A DNA stretch of 64,000 nucleotides. Source: Candidatus Ozemobacteraceae bacterium (GTDB lineage Bacteria > Muiribacteriota > Ozemobacteria > Ozemobacterales > Ozemobacteraceae). The stretch spans positions 1 through 64,000 of the forward strand of contig DAOSOK010000003.1 in NCBI GenBank assembly GCA_035373905.1, written 5' to 3'. Shown piece by piece: positions 35,521-44,863 of the stretch (position 1 is its first letter; each line of letters begins with the position of its first letter). The notes beneath the pieces were generated by a model, which worked only from the letters and a program-made list of their open reading frames with translations, made no database searches and was not told the origin of the DNA. The position numbers and the translations under genes are program-made.

Positions 35521-35529
35521 TGATATACT
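35521..35529 (+). promoter_or_regulatory. Possible extended -10 promoter for the alpha-2-macroglobulin gene
   Basis: TGA followed by TATACT (35524-35529), about 56 bases before the ATG at 35585. No good -35 box is present, which fits an extended -10 element. Confidence 0.4.
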
Positions 35530-35584
35530 TCCGGACAAGCCCGCTCGATATCAGGGCATTGCGACGCAAGGAGGGTCTTCTCTC

Positions 35585-38500
35585 ATGCACACTTCGCGTT
35601 TCCCGTCATCCGGATTTCGGACATGGCTGCTGATCCCGTTCCTCACGCTGCTCCTCGCGGCAGTCATGGCCGGAACGGCCCATGCCGCACCTCTCGAGGT
35701 CACATGGAAACTCGTCCAGGAAGGCGATCTTCAACCCCTCGACTGGCGCCTGACCCTCGATTTCAGCAGGCCCGTCTCGGTACTCGAGCTGTCGAAGAAG
35801 ATCAAATGTCTCACGGCGTCGGCCACGACCATGTTCACCGTCATCAACGCGACGGATACCGGGGCCCCCCTGCTGTCGCAGCCCCTGCCGAGCGAGCGGA
35901 CTCGCTTCATTCTCGGTCCGAAACAGCCGGCGAAAAATCTCAATGACTGCCTGATCACCATCGCCCAGGGGCTTGCAGCCCCCGGAGGCGAGCCTCTCGA
36001 ATCCGCCGTCCAGATCAAATTCGAGTGCCGCGAGACGGTGGACGTGCTCTCGGTGGAACCCTTCTACTCGCCCAGCGAGGGCCGAGGCATCGCCGTGACG
36101 GTTTCACGGCCGATCAATGCCGCCGCTCTCAAGCGCAAGCTCAGAATCCTCCCGCCCGTCGGCCGCATCCGGGTTCGAAAGACGGATGACGAAACGGCCA
36201 ACGTATTCCACGTCACCGGCGGCCTCGAAACGGGAAAAACCTACCAGGCCGAGATTCGCGGCGGCGAAATCGAAGGCGACTCTTACATCTTCAACAAAGT
36301 CTCCGTCCCCTTCACCGCGAAAGGCCCGGCGGCGGACATCCGCTTCGAAGCCGACCGCTCCGTCATCGAGCTGCACAGCCGCCAGTTGGTGCCGGTCTCC
36401 GTCACCAACCTGTCCGGCGTGAGATGCCAGCTGACCCGAATCCCCCCGCTGTTCGCCCCGGAGTTCGCCGATCTGACGGCCCTGGCGCTCAATGACGCCA
36501 GACGGCCCCGCACGAGCTCCGCCATGCGCGCATCGGACGAGGTCGAAGAGGGAATCGCCTCCGCGGCCGTATTCGCCGAGCAGAAGATGGTCGAAGGCGT
36601 GGCCCGCCTCGAGGAAATGCGGACGCTGACCGCCCCCGCCGGAAGCAACACGAACCTCGCCTGGTTCACCGGCGATTTCGCCCAGTCGTCCGAGCCGTTC
36701 TTCGCGAACGGCGCCCCCGACAAGGTGCACCGACTCTCCCTTCCGCTCTCCTTCCGGAAGGAGGCAGCGAAGGGCGGCGCGTTCCTCGTCCAGCTGCTCG
36801 ATCCCGAGCGGCCGGAGCTGAAGCACGCGACGCGCCTCTTCCAGATCACCGACCTTTCGATCACCTACAAGTTCAGTGCGACGCAGCTCCTGGTCTGGGT
36901 CACGTCGGTCGAAACCGGCAAACCGGTTCCCGATGCGGCTATTCTCCTGTTCACGCGCGACGACAAGCGGCTCGTTCTCGGCGCGACCGACCGCGACGGC
37001 CTTCTGGTCGCGACGAACGGGGCGAACTTCCCCGCCATCGACCTGTCCAGCGGGCCGGCGCATCTGACCGTCTTCCCCTTCAACGTCGCAGACTCGGCGA
37101 TCGTCGTCGCGGCAAACGGCGACGACGCCGCGTTCATGCAGCTCGACACGAACCGGTTCCGCCCTTACAGCGTCACCCAGGCCCCCCCCGGCAACGTCAC
37201 GCTCAAGTCCCGCAACGCGCATGCGTTCACCGAGCGCGGCATCTACAAGCCCGGCGAAACGGTCCACTTCAAGGCGACCCTCCGCGCCTACCGCGACAAC
37301 GCGATCGTAGCCCCCCAAGGCGAAACCGTGACGATCGTCGTCACCGATGCCCGCGACGAGAAAATCCTCGATACCGACCTGGTCCTGAACGAGTACGGCA
37401 CCTGTTCCGGCAGTCTGAAACTCAAGGAGTTCGCACCTCTCGGCCAGTACAATCTCAAGGTCATTCACACCCCTCCGGCGGCGCTCCCCACCGCCGCGTC
37501 CCTGACGGCGTCCGTCTGGAACTGGTTCTTCGGCGACAAAGAGGAAAAGACGACCGAAACGAAGCCGGGAAAGACCGAACTGGTCTCGGTCGGCTTCCAG
37601 GTCCAGCAGTTCGAGCCGCCGCGCCACTTCGTCGAAATCGAAACCGAGACGAAGAGCCGCGAGATCGAGCGCGTTCCCGGACGGCGTGAGACCGAAGAGT
37701 ATCTGGAAGCGCGGATCGTCGGGAAATACTACACCGGCGGCGTCCTGCGCCACGCGAAAGTCCGCTGGACCGCGCGCATGGTCACGATCGAGCCGTTCGT
37801 CGAAGGCTACGGCGGCTACCATTTCGGCGGTTCCGGAAATGATTCGACCCTGATCGAGTCGGGCGAATCCCTGCTCGACAAGGAAGGGAGGCTCGCCGTT
37901 TCCCTGCCCGTCGACCGCGCGTTGATGAACGGCCCCTACGGCATCGAGATCAGCGCCACCGTCATGGACGTCGACGCCCGGCCGGCCACCCAGGTGACGA
38001 CCTGGGAACCGAAAACGGCCATTCATGTCGGCATGACGAGGCTTCCCGATCTGAACGAACGCGACGAGGCGTCGCTCGACGTCATCGCGATCGGCGCCGA
38101 CGGCAACCGCCGGGATTCCGGCTCCGTCAGGCTCGACATCCTCCGCAAGCGCTGGTTCTACACGCAGAAGCGCGACGAGGACGGCAACATCTTCTACCGC
38201 TGGGACCAGGGTTGGATCCGGACCCTGACGACGACCCAGCCGATGTCGGGCGGCAAGGCCACGTTCGACCTGTCGTTCGACGATTCCGGCGAGTATAAAT
38301 TCGAAGCGATATATATTTGCGATGACGGTGAGTTCAAATGCAGCCAGGTCGCCGAGGTCGGCTACGTGTATGAGAGCGGCGATGACGACGAGGACAGCCG
38401 CACCCGGCGCCGCAGCGACAGCGAGCTGGTCCTCTCGGTCGACCGCGCGGCGCTCAAGGTCGATGAGTCGGCCCGTGTCGACTTTTCCCTGCCGCGCGCG

Positions 38501-41218
38501 GCTTCGCATGCGCTCATCACCTGCGAGCGCGACCGCATTTTCGAATGGCGCGTGGTGCCCCTGAACGGGCGTCGCGGCTCCTTCGAGATGAAGTTCGGCG
38601 CCGACTGCCGGCCGAACGCGTTCGTCACCCTGACGGTGCCGTGCGGCCGCACCTCGATGACCACCTACCGCAGCCAGCTCGACGTGGGAGCTCCCCGCAT
38701 CTTCTACGGCGTCGCCTCCGTCGATGTCCGCAACGCGGTCGAAGGGTTGAAAGCGATCATCGCCCCCGACGAGACCGAGGGTAAGGGCGACCTGCGCGGC
38801 CGGCCCGGCGAACCCCGGCGCCTGACGTTCCGCGTCACCGACGAGAAGGGTCAGGGAACGACGTGCGAGATGGCCGTCTGCGTCGTCGACGAAGCGGTTC
38901 TCGCGCTGACGGGCTACGTCACGCCGGTCCTCTCGCGCCTGCTCAACTTCTCGCTCCCCCTCTCCGTCTTCACGGGCGACCTGCGCCTGTCCCTCCTGAC
39001 CCAGGAACTGTTCAAACTGTTCGCGACGAATCCGCTCACGGGCGGCGACATGGGCAGCGGTGCGCTTGCCTCCGACATGGCCCTGCGCAAAGATTTCCGG
39101 CCGGTCGCCTACTGGAACCCCGCGTTGTATACCGATGAATCCGGAAACGCGGCGATCGACTTCACCCTCCCCGACTCGACGACGGCCTACCGCGTCTACG
39201 TCGTGGCGCTGAGCACAGGCACCGCGTTCTGCACGGCCCAGCGCAACATGATCGTCACGAAGGAGTTCTACCTCCAGCCCGGGATGCCGCGCTTCCTGAC
39301 GGCGGGCGACGAGGCGTTCTTCCCCCTGTCGGCCTGCAACAAGACCGATACCGCGGGCAAGGCGAGCCTGGCCGTCGCCGAGACGACCAACCTGACGGCG
39401 ACGCTCGATGCGCCCGAAGCCGACCTGGCACCGCTGACCAACACCGTTGTGCGCACCCGCCTGGCCGCCGAGAACGGCCCCGGTGAGGGGGCGATCACCC
39501 TCAGCGGCCGGTACGGCGATTACAAGGATGCAATCCGGCTGCCGCTGCCGATCGTTTCGAAACACACGGTCCTCACGAAAACCCAGCAGGGCTCGGGCAC
39601 CGGGAAACAGGAAATCGGATTCGACCCGCCCGCCGGCGTCGCCGAGATGCCCGCCCAGGAACGGAAAAACACGCTCCGGGCAACGCTGACCCTTACGACG
39701 ACCCAGCTGTCGCGCCTGACCCCCGGCATCAAATATCTGCTGCAATATCCCTACGGCTGCATCGAGCAGACCAGCTCGGGCATCATCCCCCTCGCGGCGA
39801 TCCGCGCCCTGGTGAACCAGGGACTGATGCCGGGAATCACCATCGCGGAAGTCGACAAGTTCCTCCAGAGCGGCGTCGACCGCGTCCTGCGCATGCAGAC
39901 GCCGGGCGGCCTCTTCGCCTACTGGCCCGGCGAACGCACGGGAAGCTGGTGGGGCACCCACTACGCGATGTTCGCCCTGTCCCTCGCGAAACAGGTCGGC
40001 TTCGACGTCCCCCAGGAGCGGCTCGACAAGGCCGTCAAGGCGGTTCGCGACCTGCTTCTCGGCAAGGAGCAGAGCGGATGGCGCAACTACAGCATGAACG
40101 ACCTCGCGGCCGTCAATCTCGCCCGAAACGGGGCCCTGTCGGCGGATGAACTGACGTCGCTCATGACCGGAATGACGAACCGCGAATTCGAGTCCCAGGC
40201 CCTGCTGCTCTGGGCATCGGCGATCGTCAAGAACCAATCGGTCGACCAGCTGAAGAAACAGCTCAAAAAACTCACTCCTACGATCTCCGACAGCTACAGG
40301 GACTGGACGAACTCGAGCGTCCGCGAGGTCGCGGCGACCCTGCTCGCGACGCTGATCATCGAAGGCGCCACGAAAAAGGCCGACGAACTGGCCGGCATGC
40401 TCCTCAGATCGGTCAGCACCGAGGGCCGCTGGAACTCCACCGCCGACACCGGCTGGGCGCTCTTCGCCTTGGCCCAGTATTTCGAGAAGAAGGACGTGAT
40501 GTCCGACAGGGAACTCCCGGTCAGGATCCTCCACGCCGGCAAGCCCGCGATCGAAGCGACCGTCGGGAAAACCGGCGCAGAACTCGTGCTCGACGCCGAG
40601 GCCCTGCTGGCGACCCCGTCCATCGTGCTCGAGGGGCCGGAAAAGGCTCTCCTTCACTGGGCGTTCCGATTCGAACATCCGGACCCCGCCTCGCGATCCG
40701 AAGACCTCGACAAGGGCTTCCGCGTCGTCAAACGCGTCGTGAACCTCACGGGCAGCGAAACCATCCGGGTCGGCGATCTCCTCAAGATCGTCGTCGAGTT
40801 CGAAGATTCGTTTCACCGGTCCAACCGATGGTGCGACTTCCAGTATGTGGCCCTCGAGGATCCCCTGCCGGCTGGTTTTATAGCGATCAATACGGCGCTT
40901 CGCACCGAAACCCCGGCGAGATCCTCGTCCGACGACGAGGAAGAGTCGGACGCCGATGACGACAACCCCGAGTGGTATTCCGCCTGGGAGGACGGCTGCT
41001 ACAAGCTCCAGCCGGACCATTTCGAAATGCGAAACGACAAGGTCCTCGCCTTCAAAAACCGACTCTGGAGCAACCGGTTCAGGTTCACCTACTTCGCCCG
41101 GGCGGTCTGCGAAGGCACGTTCTGGATGCGCCCGACCCACGTCTCGCTGATGTACGAGCCGGATTATTTCGGCATGACGACCGGCGAGAGCATCCGCATC
41201 GAGCCCGCCGCGAAATGA
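35585..41218 (+). CDS. Bacterial alpha-2-macroglobulin with thioester
   Basis: 1877 residues, in the usual 1600-1900 range. A signal peptide (TWLLIPFLTLLLAAVMAG, ending AHA-A) has no lipobox, so the protein is probably soluble in the periplasm, unlike lipoprotein YfhM of E. coli. It has many macroglobulin-type sandwich domains (for example FTERGIYKPGETVHFKATLR), the alpha-2-macroglobulin core (YWNPALYTDESGNAAIDFTL), and the thioester motif GCIEQT at about residue 1395, followed by the alpha-helical toroid. It traps attacking proteases through the reactive thioester. It is followed by PBP1C, the conserved partner that repairs the wall. AAGGAGG lies upstream of the ATG. Confidence 0.95.
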   Translation: MHTSRFPSSGFRTWLLIPFLTLLLAAVMAGTAHAAPLEVTWKLVQEGDLQPLDWRLTLDFSRPVSVLELSKKIKCLTASATTMFTVINATDTGAPLLSQPLPSERTRFILGPKQPAKNLNDCLITIAQGLAAPGGEPLESAVQIKFECRETVDVLSVEPFYSPSEGRGIAVTVSRPINAAALKRKLRILPPVGRIRVRKTDDETANVFHVTGGLETGKTYQAEIRGGEIEGDSYIFNKVSVPFTAKGPAADIRFEADRSVIELHSRQLVPVSVTNLSGVRCQLTRIPPLFAPEFADLTALALNDARRPRTSSAMRASDEVEEGIASAAVFAEQKMVEGVARLEEMRTLTAPAGSNTNLAWFTGDFAQSSEPFFANGAPDKVHRLSLPLSFRKEAAKGGAFLVQLLDPERPELKHATRLFQITDLSITYKFSATQLLVWVTSVETGKPVPDAAILLFTRDDKRLVLGATDRDGLLVATNGANFPAIDLSSGPAHLTVFPFNVADSAIVVAANGDDAAFMQLDTNRFRPYSVTQAPPGNVTLKSRNAHAFTERGIYKPGETVHFKATLRAYRDNAIVAPQGETVTIVVTDARDEKILDTDLVLNEYGTCSGSLKLKEFAPLGQYNLKVIHTPPAALPTAASLTASVWNWFFGDKEEKTTETKPGKTELVSVGFQVQQFEPPRHFVEIETETKSREIERVPGRRETEEYLEARIVGKYYTGGVLRHAKVRWTARMVTIEPFVEGYGGYHFGGSGNDSTLIESGESLLDKEGRLAVSLPVDRALMNGPYGIEISATVMDVDARPATQVTTWEPKTAIHVGMTRLPDLNERDEASLDVIAIGADGNRRDSGSVRLDILRKRWFYTQKRDEDGNIFYRWDQGWIRTLTTTQPMSGGKATFDLSFDDSGEYKFEAIYICDDGEFKCSQVAEVGYVYESGDDDEDSRTRRRSDSELVLSVDRAALKVDESARVDFSLPRAASHALITCERDRIFEWRVVPLNGRRGSFEMKFGADCRPNAFVTLTVPCGRTSMTTYRSQLDVGAPRIFYGVASVDVRNAVEGLKAIIAPDETEGKGDLRGRPGEPRRLTFRVTDEKGQGTTCEMAVCVVDEAVLALTGYVTPVLSRLLNFSLPLSVFTGDLRLSLLTQELFKLFATNPLTGGDMGSGALASDMALRKDFRPVAYWNPALYTDESGNAAIDFTLPDSTTAYRVYVVALSTGTAFCTAQRNMIVTKEFYLQPGMPRFLTAGDEAFFPLSACNKTDTAGKASLAVAETTNLTATLDAPEADLAPLTNTVVRTRLAAENGPGEGAITLSGRYGDYKDAIRLPLPIVSKHTVLTKTQQGSGTGKQEIGFDPPAGVAEMPAQERKNTLRATLTLTTTQLSRLTPGIKYLLQYPYGCIEQTSSGIIPLAAIRALVNQGLMPGITIAEVDKFLQSGVDRVLRMQTPGGLFAYWPGERTGSWWGTHYAMFALSLAKQVGFDVPQERLDKAVKAVRDLLLGKEQSGWRNYSMNDLAAVNLARNGALSADELTSLMTGMTNREFESQALLLWASAIVKNQSVDQLKKQLKKLTPTISDSYRDWTNSSVREVAATLLATLIIEGATKKADELAGMLLRSVSTEGRWNSTADTGWALFALAQYFEKKDVMSDRELPVRILHAGKPAIEATVGKTGAELVLDAEALLATPSIVLEGPEKALLHWAFRFEHPDPASRSEDLDKGFRVVKRVVNLTGSETIRVGDLLKIVVEFEDSFHRSNRWCDFQYVALEDPLPAGFIAINTALRTETPARSSSDDEEESDADDDNPEWYSAWEDGCYKLQPDHFEMRNDKVLAFKNRLWSNRFRFTYFARAVCEGTFWMRPTHVSLMYEPDYFGMTTGESIRIEPAAK

Positions 41219-41242
41219 GGCGGGCGGCGTTCTGAACGTTCG

Positions 41243-41276
41243 GGCCGGCCGCCTCAGGGCGGCCGGCCGTTCTTTT
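41243..41276 (+). terminator. Intrinsic terminator after the alpha-2-macroglobulin gene
   Basis: Perfect 11-bp stem GGCCGGCCGCC / GGCGGCCGGCC with a TCAG loop, followed by GTTCTTTT. Confidence 0.85.
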
Positions 41277-41324
41277 GCCCGAACCATGCGTTTCCTCGAA
41301 CCTCCGCAGGAACGGCCCCCCGTT

Positions 41325-41390
41325 CCGTTCGCCCTGAGCCTGTCGAAGGGCGAGAACCCGTTCGTGCTTCGACAGGCTCAGCACGAACGG
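41325..41390. repeat. Facing pair of TTCGACAGGCTCAG-type hairpin repeats
   Basis: Two inverted units, CCGTTCGCCCTGAGCCTGTC (left) and GACAGGCTCAGCACGAACGG (right). This is the same core as the MITE-like elements, but without the outer termini. Confidence 0.75.
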
Positions 41391-41422
41391 AGTCCAAAAA
41401 CCTGACGGGGATATAGTATCTT

Positions 41423-43864
41423 TTGAAATATATCAAATATATTTTATTCATCGCCGTCGCATGTTTTCTTTTCGCGGCGATCTGCTGGAAACCGGCCGTG
41501 CGCCTGCTCGTTCCGGACGCCGCCGGCTTCGTCCGGGCGGCGCTGGCGGCCGACGGCGGTGCCTTTCTCGCGCGCGACGGCACCCTGCTGCGCCTGTTCA
41601 CCAGCCCGTCGGGAGACATCCGGCTCGACACCCCGCTGGCGAGTTGTTCCCCGCTGCTGATCGACGCTCTGCTGGCCGCGGAGGACCGCTCGTTCTTCCG
41701 TCACGGAGGCTTCGACCTCGCGGCAATATGCCGGGCCGCATGGGACAATCTCCTCGAGCGACGCATCGTTTCGGGAGCGAGCACGATCACCCAGCAGGTG
41801 ATGCGCATTTCCCGGCCGCGCCCGAGGACCCTGGCGGCGAAGGTATCCGAACTGTTTCTCGCCGCGCGCCTCGAGCAGCAGATGAGCAAGCGGGAGATCC
41901 TCTCCGCCTACCTGAACCTGGCCCCGATGGCAGGCAATCTGCGCGGCAGCTGGGCCGGCGCATACCTGCTGTTCGGCAGGGAACCGGCGGCTCTCGATCT
42001 CGCCCAAGCCGCGACGCTCGCCGCCCTACCCCAGTCTCCTTCGCGCCTCAATCCGTGGCGTCCGGAAGGCGCAAAGCGGCTGAAAGCGAGACGAAACTGG
42101 GTCCTTTCGCGCATGGCGAAGCTGAATCTCGCCGATCCGAAAACGTGCGCGGCGGCGGCCCGAAAGCCCCTCGGCATCCGTCCCTGGAAACTCCCCCTCG
42201 CCTGCCCGCATTTCACGGACTGGCTGTTCGCCGAGACCGGCACGCCGACCGGCCGCCTGACGACGTCCATCGACGTCGACGTCCAGCGCCGTCTCGAAAA
42301 CGTGCTGAAATCCCACCGGAGCCGGCTGGCCCGGTCGGGCGCCCGCCAGGCGGCGGGGCTCGTCATCGACACCCCGACCATGTCGGTGCTCGCGATGGCC
42401 GGCTCTCAGCAGTGGGGCCCGGAAACGGGCGGGTTCAACAACGGCTGCACGGCCCGCCGATCGGGCGGCTCGATTCTCAAGCCATTCCTGTACGCACTCG
42501 CGCTCGAAAAAGGGTTTTCCGCCTCGTCGGTCATCTCGGACACCCTCCAGACCTTCCGGACGCCGCAGGGCGATTATCTCCCCGTCAACGCCGACCGCCG
42601 TTCGTACGGCCCCATCACCGTGCGAAGCGCCCTCGGCAACTCGCTGAACATCACCGCCGTCAAGATGCTGAACGCCCTGGGAGGCAGGACGTTTTACCGT
42701 CTGCTCGCCAGCCTCGGCCTCCTTCCGCCCGATGAAGCGCTGGCAGACGTTTACGGCCTCGGTCTCGCCATCGGGAACCCTGAACTGTCGATGACCTCCG
42801 TCGCGGCCGCCTACGGCATGCTGGCACATGCCGGCCGCCGGGTCGCGCTGCGGGCGACGCCGGGGCCGGCTTCTATATCTTTCGAAATTGTATCTGCCGC
42901 TACAGCCTGGATCACCCTCGAAATGCTCGCCGATCCATCGGCCAGGCTTCTCACGTTCGGCAATCCGCAGTTCTTCTCCTACCCCTTTCCCGTCGCCATC
43001 AAGACCGGTACGAGCACCAATTATCGCGATGCGTGGCTGTTCGGCGTCACCCCGCGGTATATCGTGGGGCTGTGGGCGGGCAACTTCGACGGCGCGCCGA
43101 CCTACGGCCTTTCCGGGGCGACCGCCTGCGGCCCGATGGCGCACGATCTCCTGACGGAACTTCAGTCCGGCGGCATGAGCGGCTGGTTCCGGCAACCGTC
43201 CTCCGTCGTGACGGCCCCCGTCTGCGGCATCTCTGGGAAACGCCCGACCCGCTTCTGCCCCGTCAGAACGACCGAACTCTTCGTCCGCGGCTCGGAGCCA
43301 TTCGAGGACTGCAGGTTCCACGAGCGCCAGGGCCGCTTCCACGAACTCCCCCCCGAGTATGCCGGCTGGCTCCAGGCCCGCGGCATCTCCCGGACGGCTG
43401 ATCCGTTCGTGCTCGCCGGCGGCCTTGAGCTCGGAGATCCCCTCGCCCCCCTTCCGGGCAGCCACCCCGACGGCCCGGGCGTTCATCTCAGAAACTCAGC
43501 GTCCGGCTCTTCCGAGATCGCCTCTTCGGCGATAATTCCGGCGCCGCCGGTCGCCGCGACCGCCGCGGGGATCCTCCGCGTCTCCCGCCCGGATACAGAC
43601 GCCGTCGGCTGGGGACGAATCAGCATCGTCTCGCCGCACGACGGCGACCGGTTCGTCCGCTCCACGGACGAGGACAACCTCGTCCGCCTGCGGGCGATTC
43701 CCGAGGCCCCCCTGACCGAAGTCATCTGGCTCGTCGACGGCCTCGAAACCGCCCGGGTCGGCCCGCCTTACGAAGCGTTCTGGCCGATGCAGCCCGGCGC
43801 TCACACGATCACCGTCCTCTCGCCCGGCGAGGAGGCCGCCCAGATCCGCATCACCGTCGAGTGA
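41423..43864 (+). CDS. pbpC: Penicillin-binding protein 1C
   Basis: 813 residues, starting at a TTG; no in-frame ATG gives the N-terminal membrane anchor (YILFIAVACFLFAAICW). Glycosyltransferase domain: EDRSFFRHGGFD and GASTITQQV. Transpeptidase domain: active-site SILK in GGSILKP, GNSLN and KTGTSTNYRDAW. C-terminal PBP1C-specific domain at about 690-813 (ISIVSPHDGDRF, EVIWLVDGLETA). All catalytic residues are present. It polymerises and crosslinks peptidoglycan and is the usual genomic partner of alpha-2-macroglobulin. A terminator and a repeat pair separate the two genes, so it may have its own promoter in the AT-rich stretch at 41405-41450. Confidence 0.95.
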   Translation: MKYIKYILFIAVACFLFAAICWKPAVRLLVPDAAGFVRAALAADGGAFLARDGTLLRLFTSPSGDIRLDTPLASCSPLLIDALLAAEDRSFFRHGGFDLAAICRAAWDNLLERRIVSGASTITQQVMRISRPRPRTLAAKVSELFLAARLEQQMSKREILSAYLNLAPMAGNLRGSWAGAYLLFGREPAALDLAQAATLAALPQSPSRLNPWRPEGAKRLKARRNWVLSRMAKLNLADPKTCAAAARKPLGIRPWKLPLACPHFTDWLFAETGTPTGRLTTSIDVDVQRRLENVLKSHRSRLARSGARQAAGLVIDTPTMSVLAMAGSQQWGPETGGFNNGCTARRSGGSILKPFLYALALEKGFSASSVISDTLQTFRTPQGDYLPVNADRRSYGPITVRSALGNSLNITAVKMLNALGGRTFYRLLASLGLLPPDEALADVYGLGLAIGNPELSMTSVAAAYGMLAHAGRRVALRATPGPASISFEIVSAATAWITLEMLADPSARLLTFGNPQFFSYPFPVAIKTGTSTNYRDAWLFGVTPRYIVGLWAGNFDGAPTYGLSGATACGPMAHDLLTELQSGGMSGWFRQPSSVVTAPVCGISGKRPTRFCPVRTTELFVRGSEPFEDCRFHERQGRFHELPPEYAGWLQARGISRTADPFVLAGGLELGDPLAPLPGSHPDGPGVHLRNSASGSSEIASSAIIPAPPVAATAAGILRVSRPDTDAVGWGRISIVSPHDGDRFVRSTDEDNLVRLRAIPEAPLTEVIWLVDGLETARVGPPYEAFWPMQPGAHTITVLSPGEEAAQIRITVE

Positions 43865-43884
43865 AACACCCCCGCCCGTTCCTG

Positions 43885-43890
43885 TATAAT
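43885..43890 (+). promoter_or_regulatory. Possible -10 box (TATAAT) upstream of the metallo-beta-lactamase gene
   Basis: Perfect TATAAT hexamer in the 73-base gap after pbpC. The -35 region (TGAAAC) is weak. Confidence 0.45.
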
Positions 43891-43937
43891 GGGTACACGT
43901 TCAAGCAGGGACGAACTCGATCTGCCGGAGCACGCAC

Positions 43938-44810
43938 ATGGATTATATGCATAAATATATAACTCCGTCCGTTTTTCTGTTCATCGTCTTTTCGTGTTTC
44001 CTTCTTCCGTTCTTCGGCGGCGTGGAAACCAGCGCGGAGTCATCGAATGAAGCCGGATCGCCGAAAACCGCTCGCGCGCGGAAGGCGCCGCTTCCCTCCG
44101 GCTGGATGGAAGTCGCCTTCATCGATGTCGGCAAGGGCGACGCGGCCATCGTCCGGCTGCCGGACGGGAGAACGTGCCTGATCGACACGGGCTACGCAAA
44201 ATCGGCCGACACGCTCGTCGGGAATCTCGAGAAACGCGGCATCCGCACGCTCGACCTGGTCGTACTCACGCATCGGCACAAAGACCACGCGGGCGGCTAT
44301 CCGGCGATCGCGGAAGCGTTCCCCATCGCCAGGGTTGTCGAGCCGTATGATCCGCGCGACCCTTCTCGGACGCTCCGCGTCAAGCCCGGAAACGTCCTCA
44401 TCGAAGGCAAGGGATACAAGCTCACCGCGCTCGGTCCGTCGCGGTCGCATCCCGACGAGAACGAAGGCTCTCTCGTGCTGAAGCTCGAGTTCGCCAATGT
44501 CTCTTTTCTCTTCGCAGCCGACGTACTCGCGGCCGGGCAGGAGGATCTGCTGAGGCGGGGCATCGACCTGCGCGCCGACGTTCTCAAGGTTCCCCATCAC
44601 GGCACGTATAAAGGCGGGTCGGCGACTCCCTTCTTCATGGCCGTCCGGCCGAAATACGCGATCATCACCTGCGACGCGGGAGAGGGCGACGTCCCCGACG
44701 ACGGCGTCGTGGAAAAGCTCCAGAATGTCGGCGCCACAGTCCTTCGGACCGACGAAACCGGGAACGTCGTGTTCCGCAGCGACGGCAGCGATCTGCTGAT
44801 GAAGCCCTGA
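43938..44810 (+). CDS. ComEC/Rec2-type metallo-beta-lactamase-fold protein, membrane-anchored
   Basis: 290 residues. A hydrophobic N-terminus (SVFLFIVFSCFLLPFFGG) is a signal peptide or anchor. The rest is a metallo-beta-lactamase fold: FIDVGKGDAAIV, CLIDTGY, zinc motif THRHKDHAGG, LFAADV, and VPHHGTYKGG near the end. This set matches the hydrolase domain of ComEC/Rec2 and its stand-alone relatives, which may cleave nucleic acids or nucleotides outside the membrane. No competence channel domain is fused. A strong bidirectional terminator follows. The substrate is unknown. Confidence 0.85.
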   Translation: MDYMHKYITPSVFLFIVFSCFLLPFFGGVETSAESSNEAGSPKTARARKAPLPSGWMEVAFIDVGKGDAAIVRLPDGRTCLIDTGYAKSADTLVGNLEKRGIRTLDLVVLTHRHKDHAGGYPAIAEAFPIARVVEPYDPRDPSRTLRVKPGNVLIEGKGYKLTALGPSRSHPDENEGSLVLKLEFANVSFLFAADVLAAGQEDLLRRGIDLRADVLKVPHHGTYKGGSATPFFMAVRPKYAIITCDAGEGDVPDDGVVEKLQNVGATVLRTDETGNVVFRSDGSDLLMKP

Positions 44811-44822
44811 CGGCTACGACCA

Positions 44823-44861
44823 CGAACCGGGCTCCCGCCTCGCAGACGGGAGCCCGGTTCG
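44823..44861. terminator. Bidirectional terminator between convergent genes
   Basis: Perfect 15-bp stem CGAACCGGGCTCCCG / CGGGAGCCCGGTTCG, followed by TTT, between the metallo-beta-lactamase gene and the convergent M42 peptidase. Confidence 0.85.
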
Positions 44862-44863
44862 TT

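Noticed and set aside
36104..41287. A 1727-residue open frame on the minus strand
   Set aside because: It is antisense to the alpha-2-macroglobulin gene, which has a signal peptide, thioester motif and full family length. High GC content leaves antisense frames open. The translation is Arg/Gly/Asp-rich with no recognisable domain.
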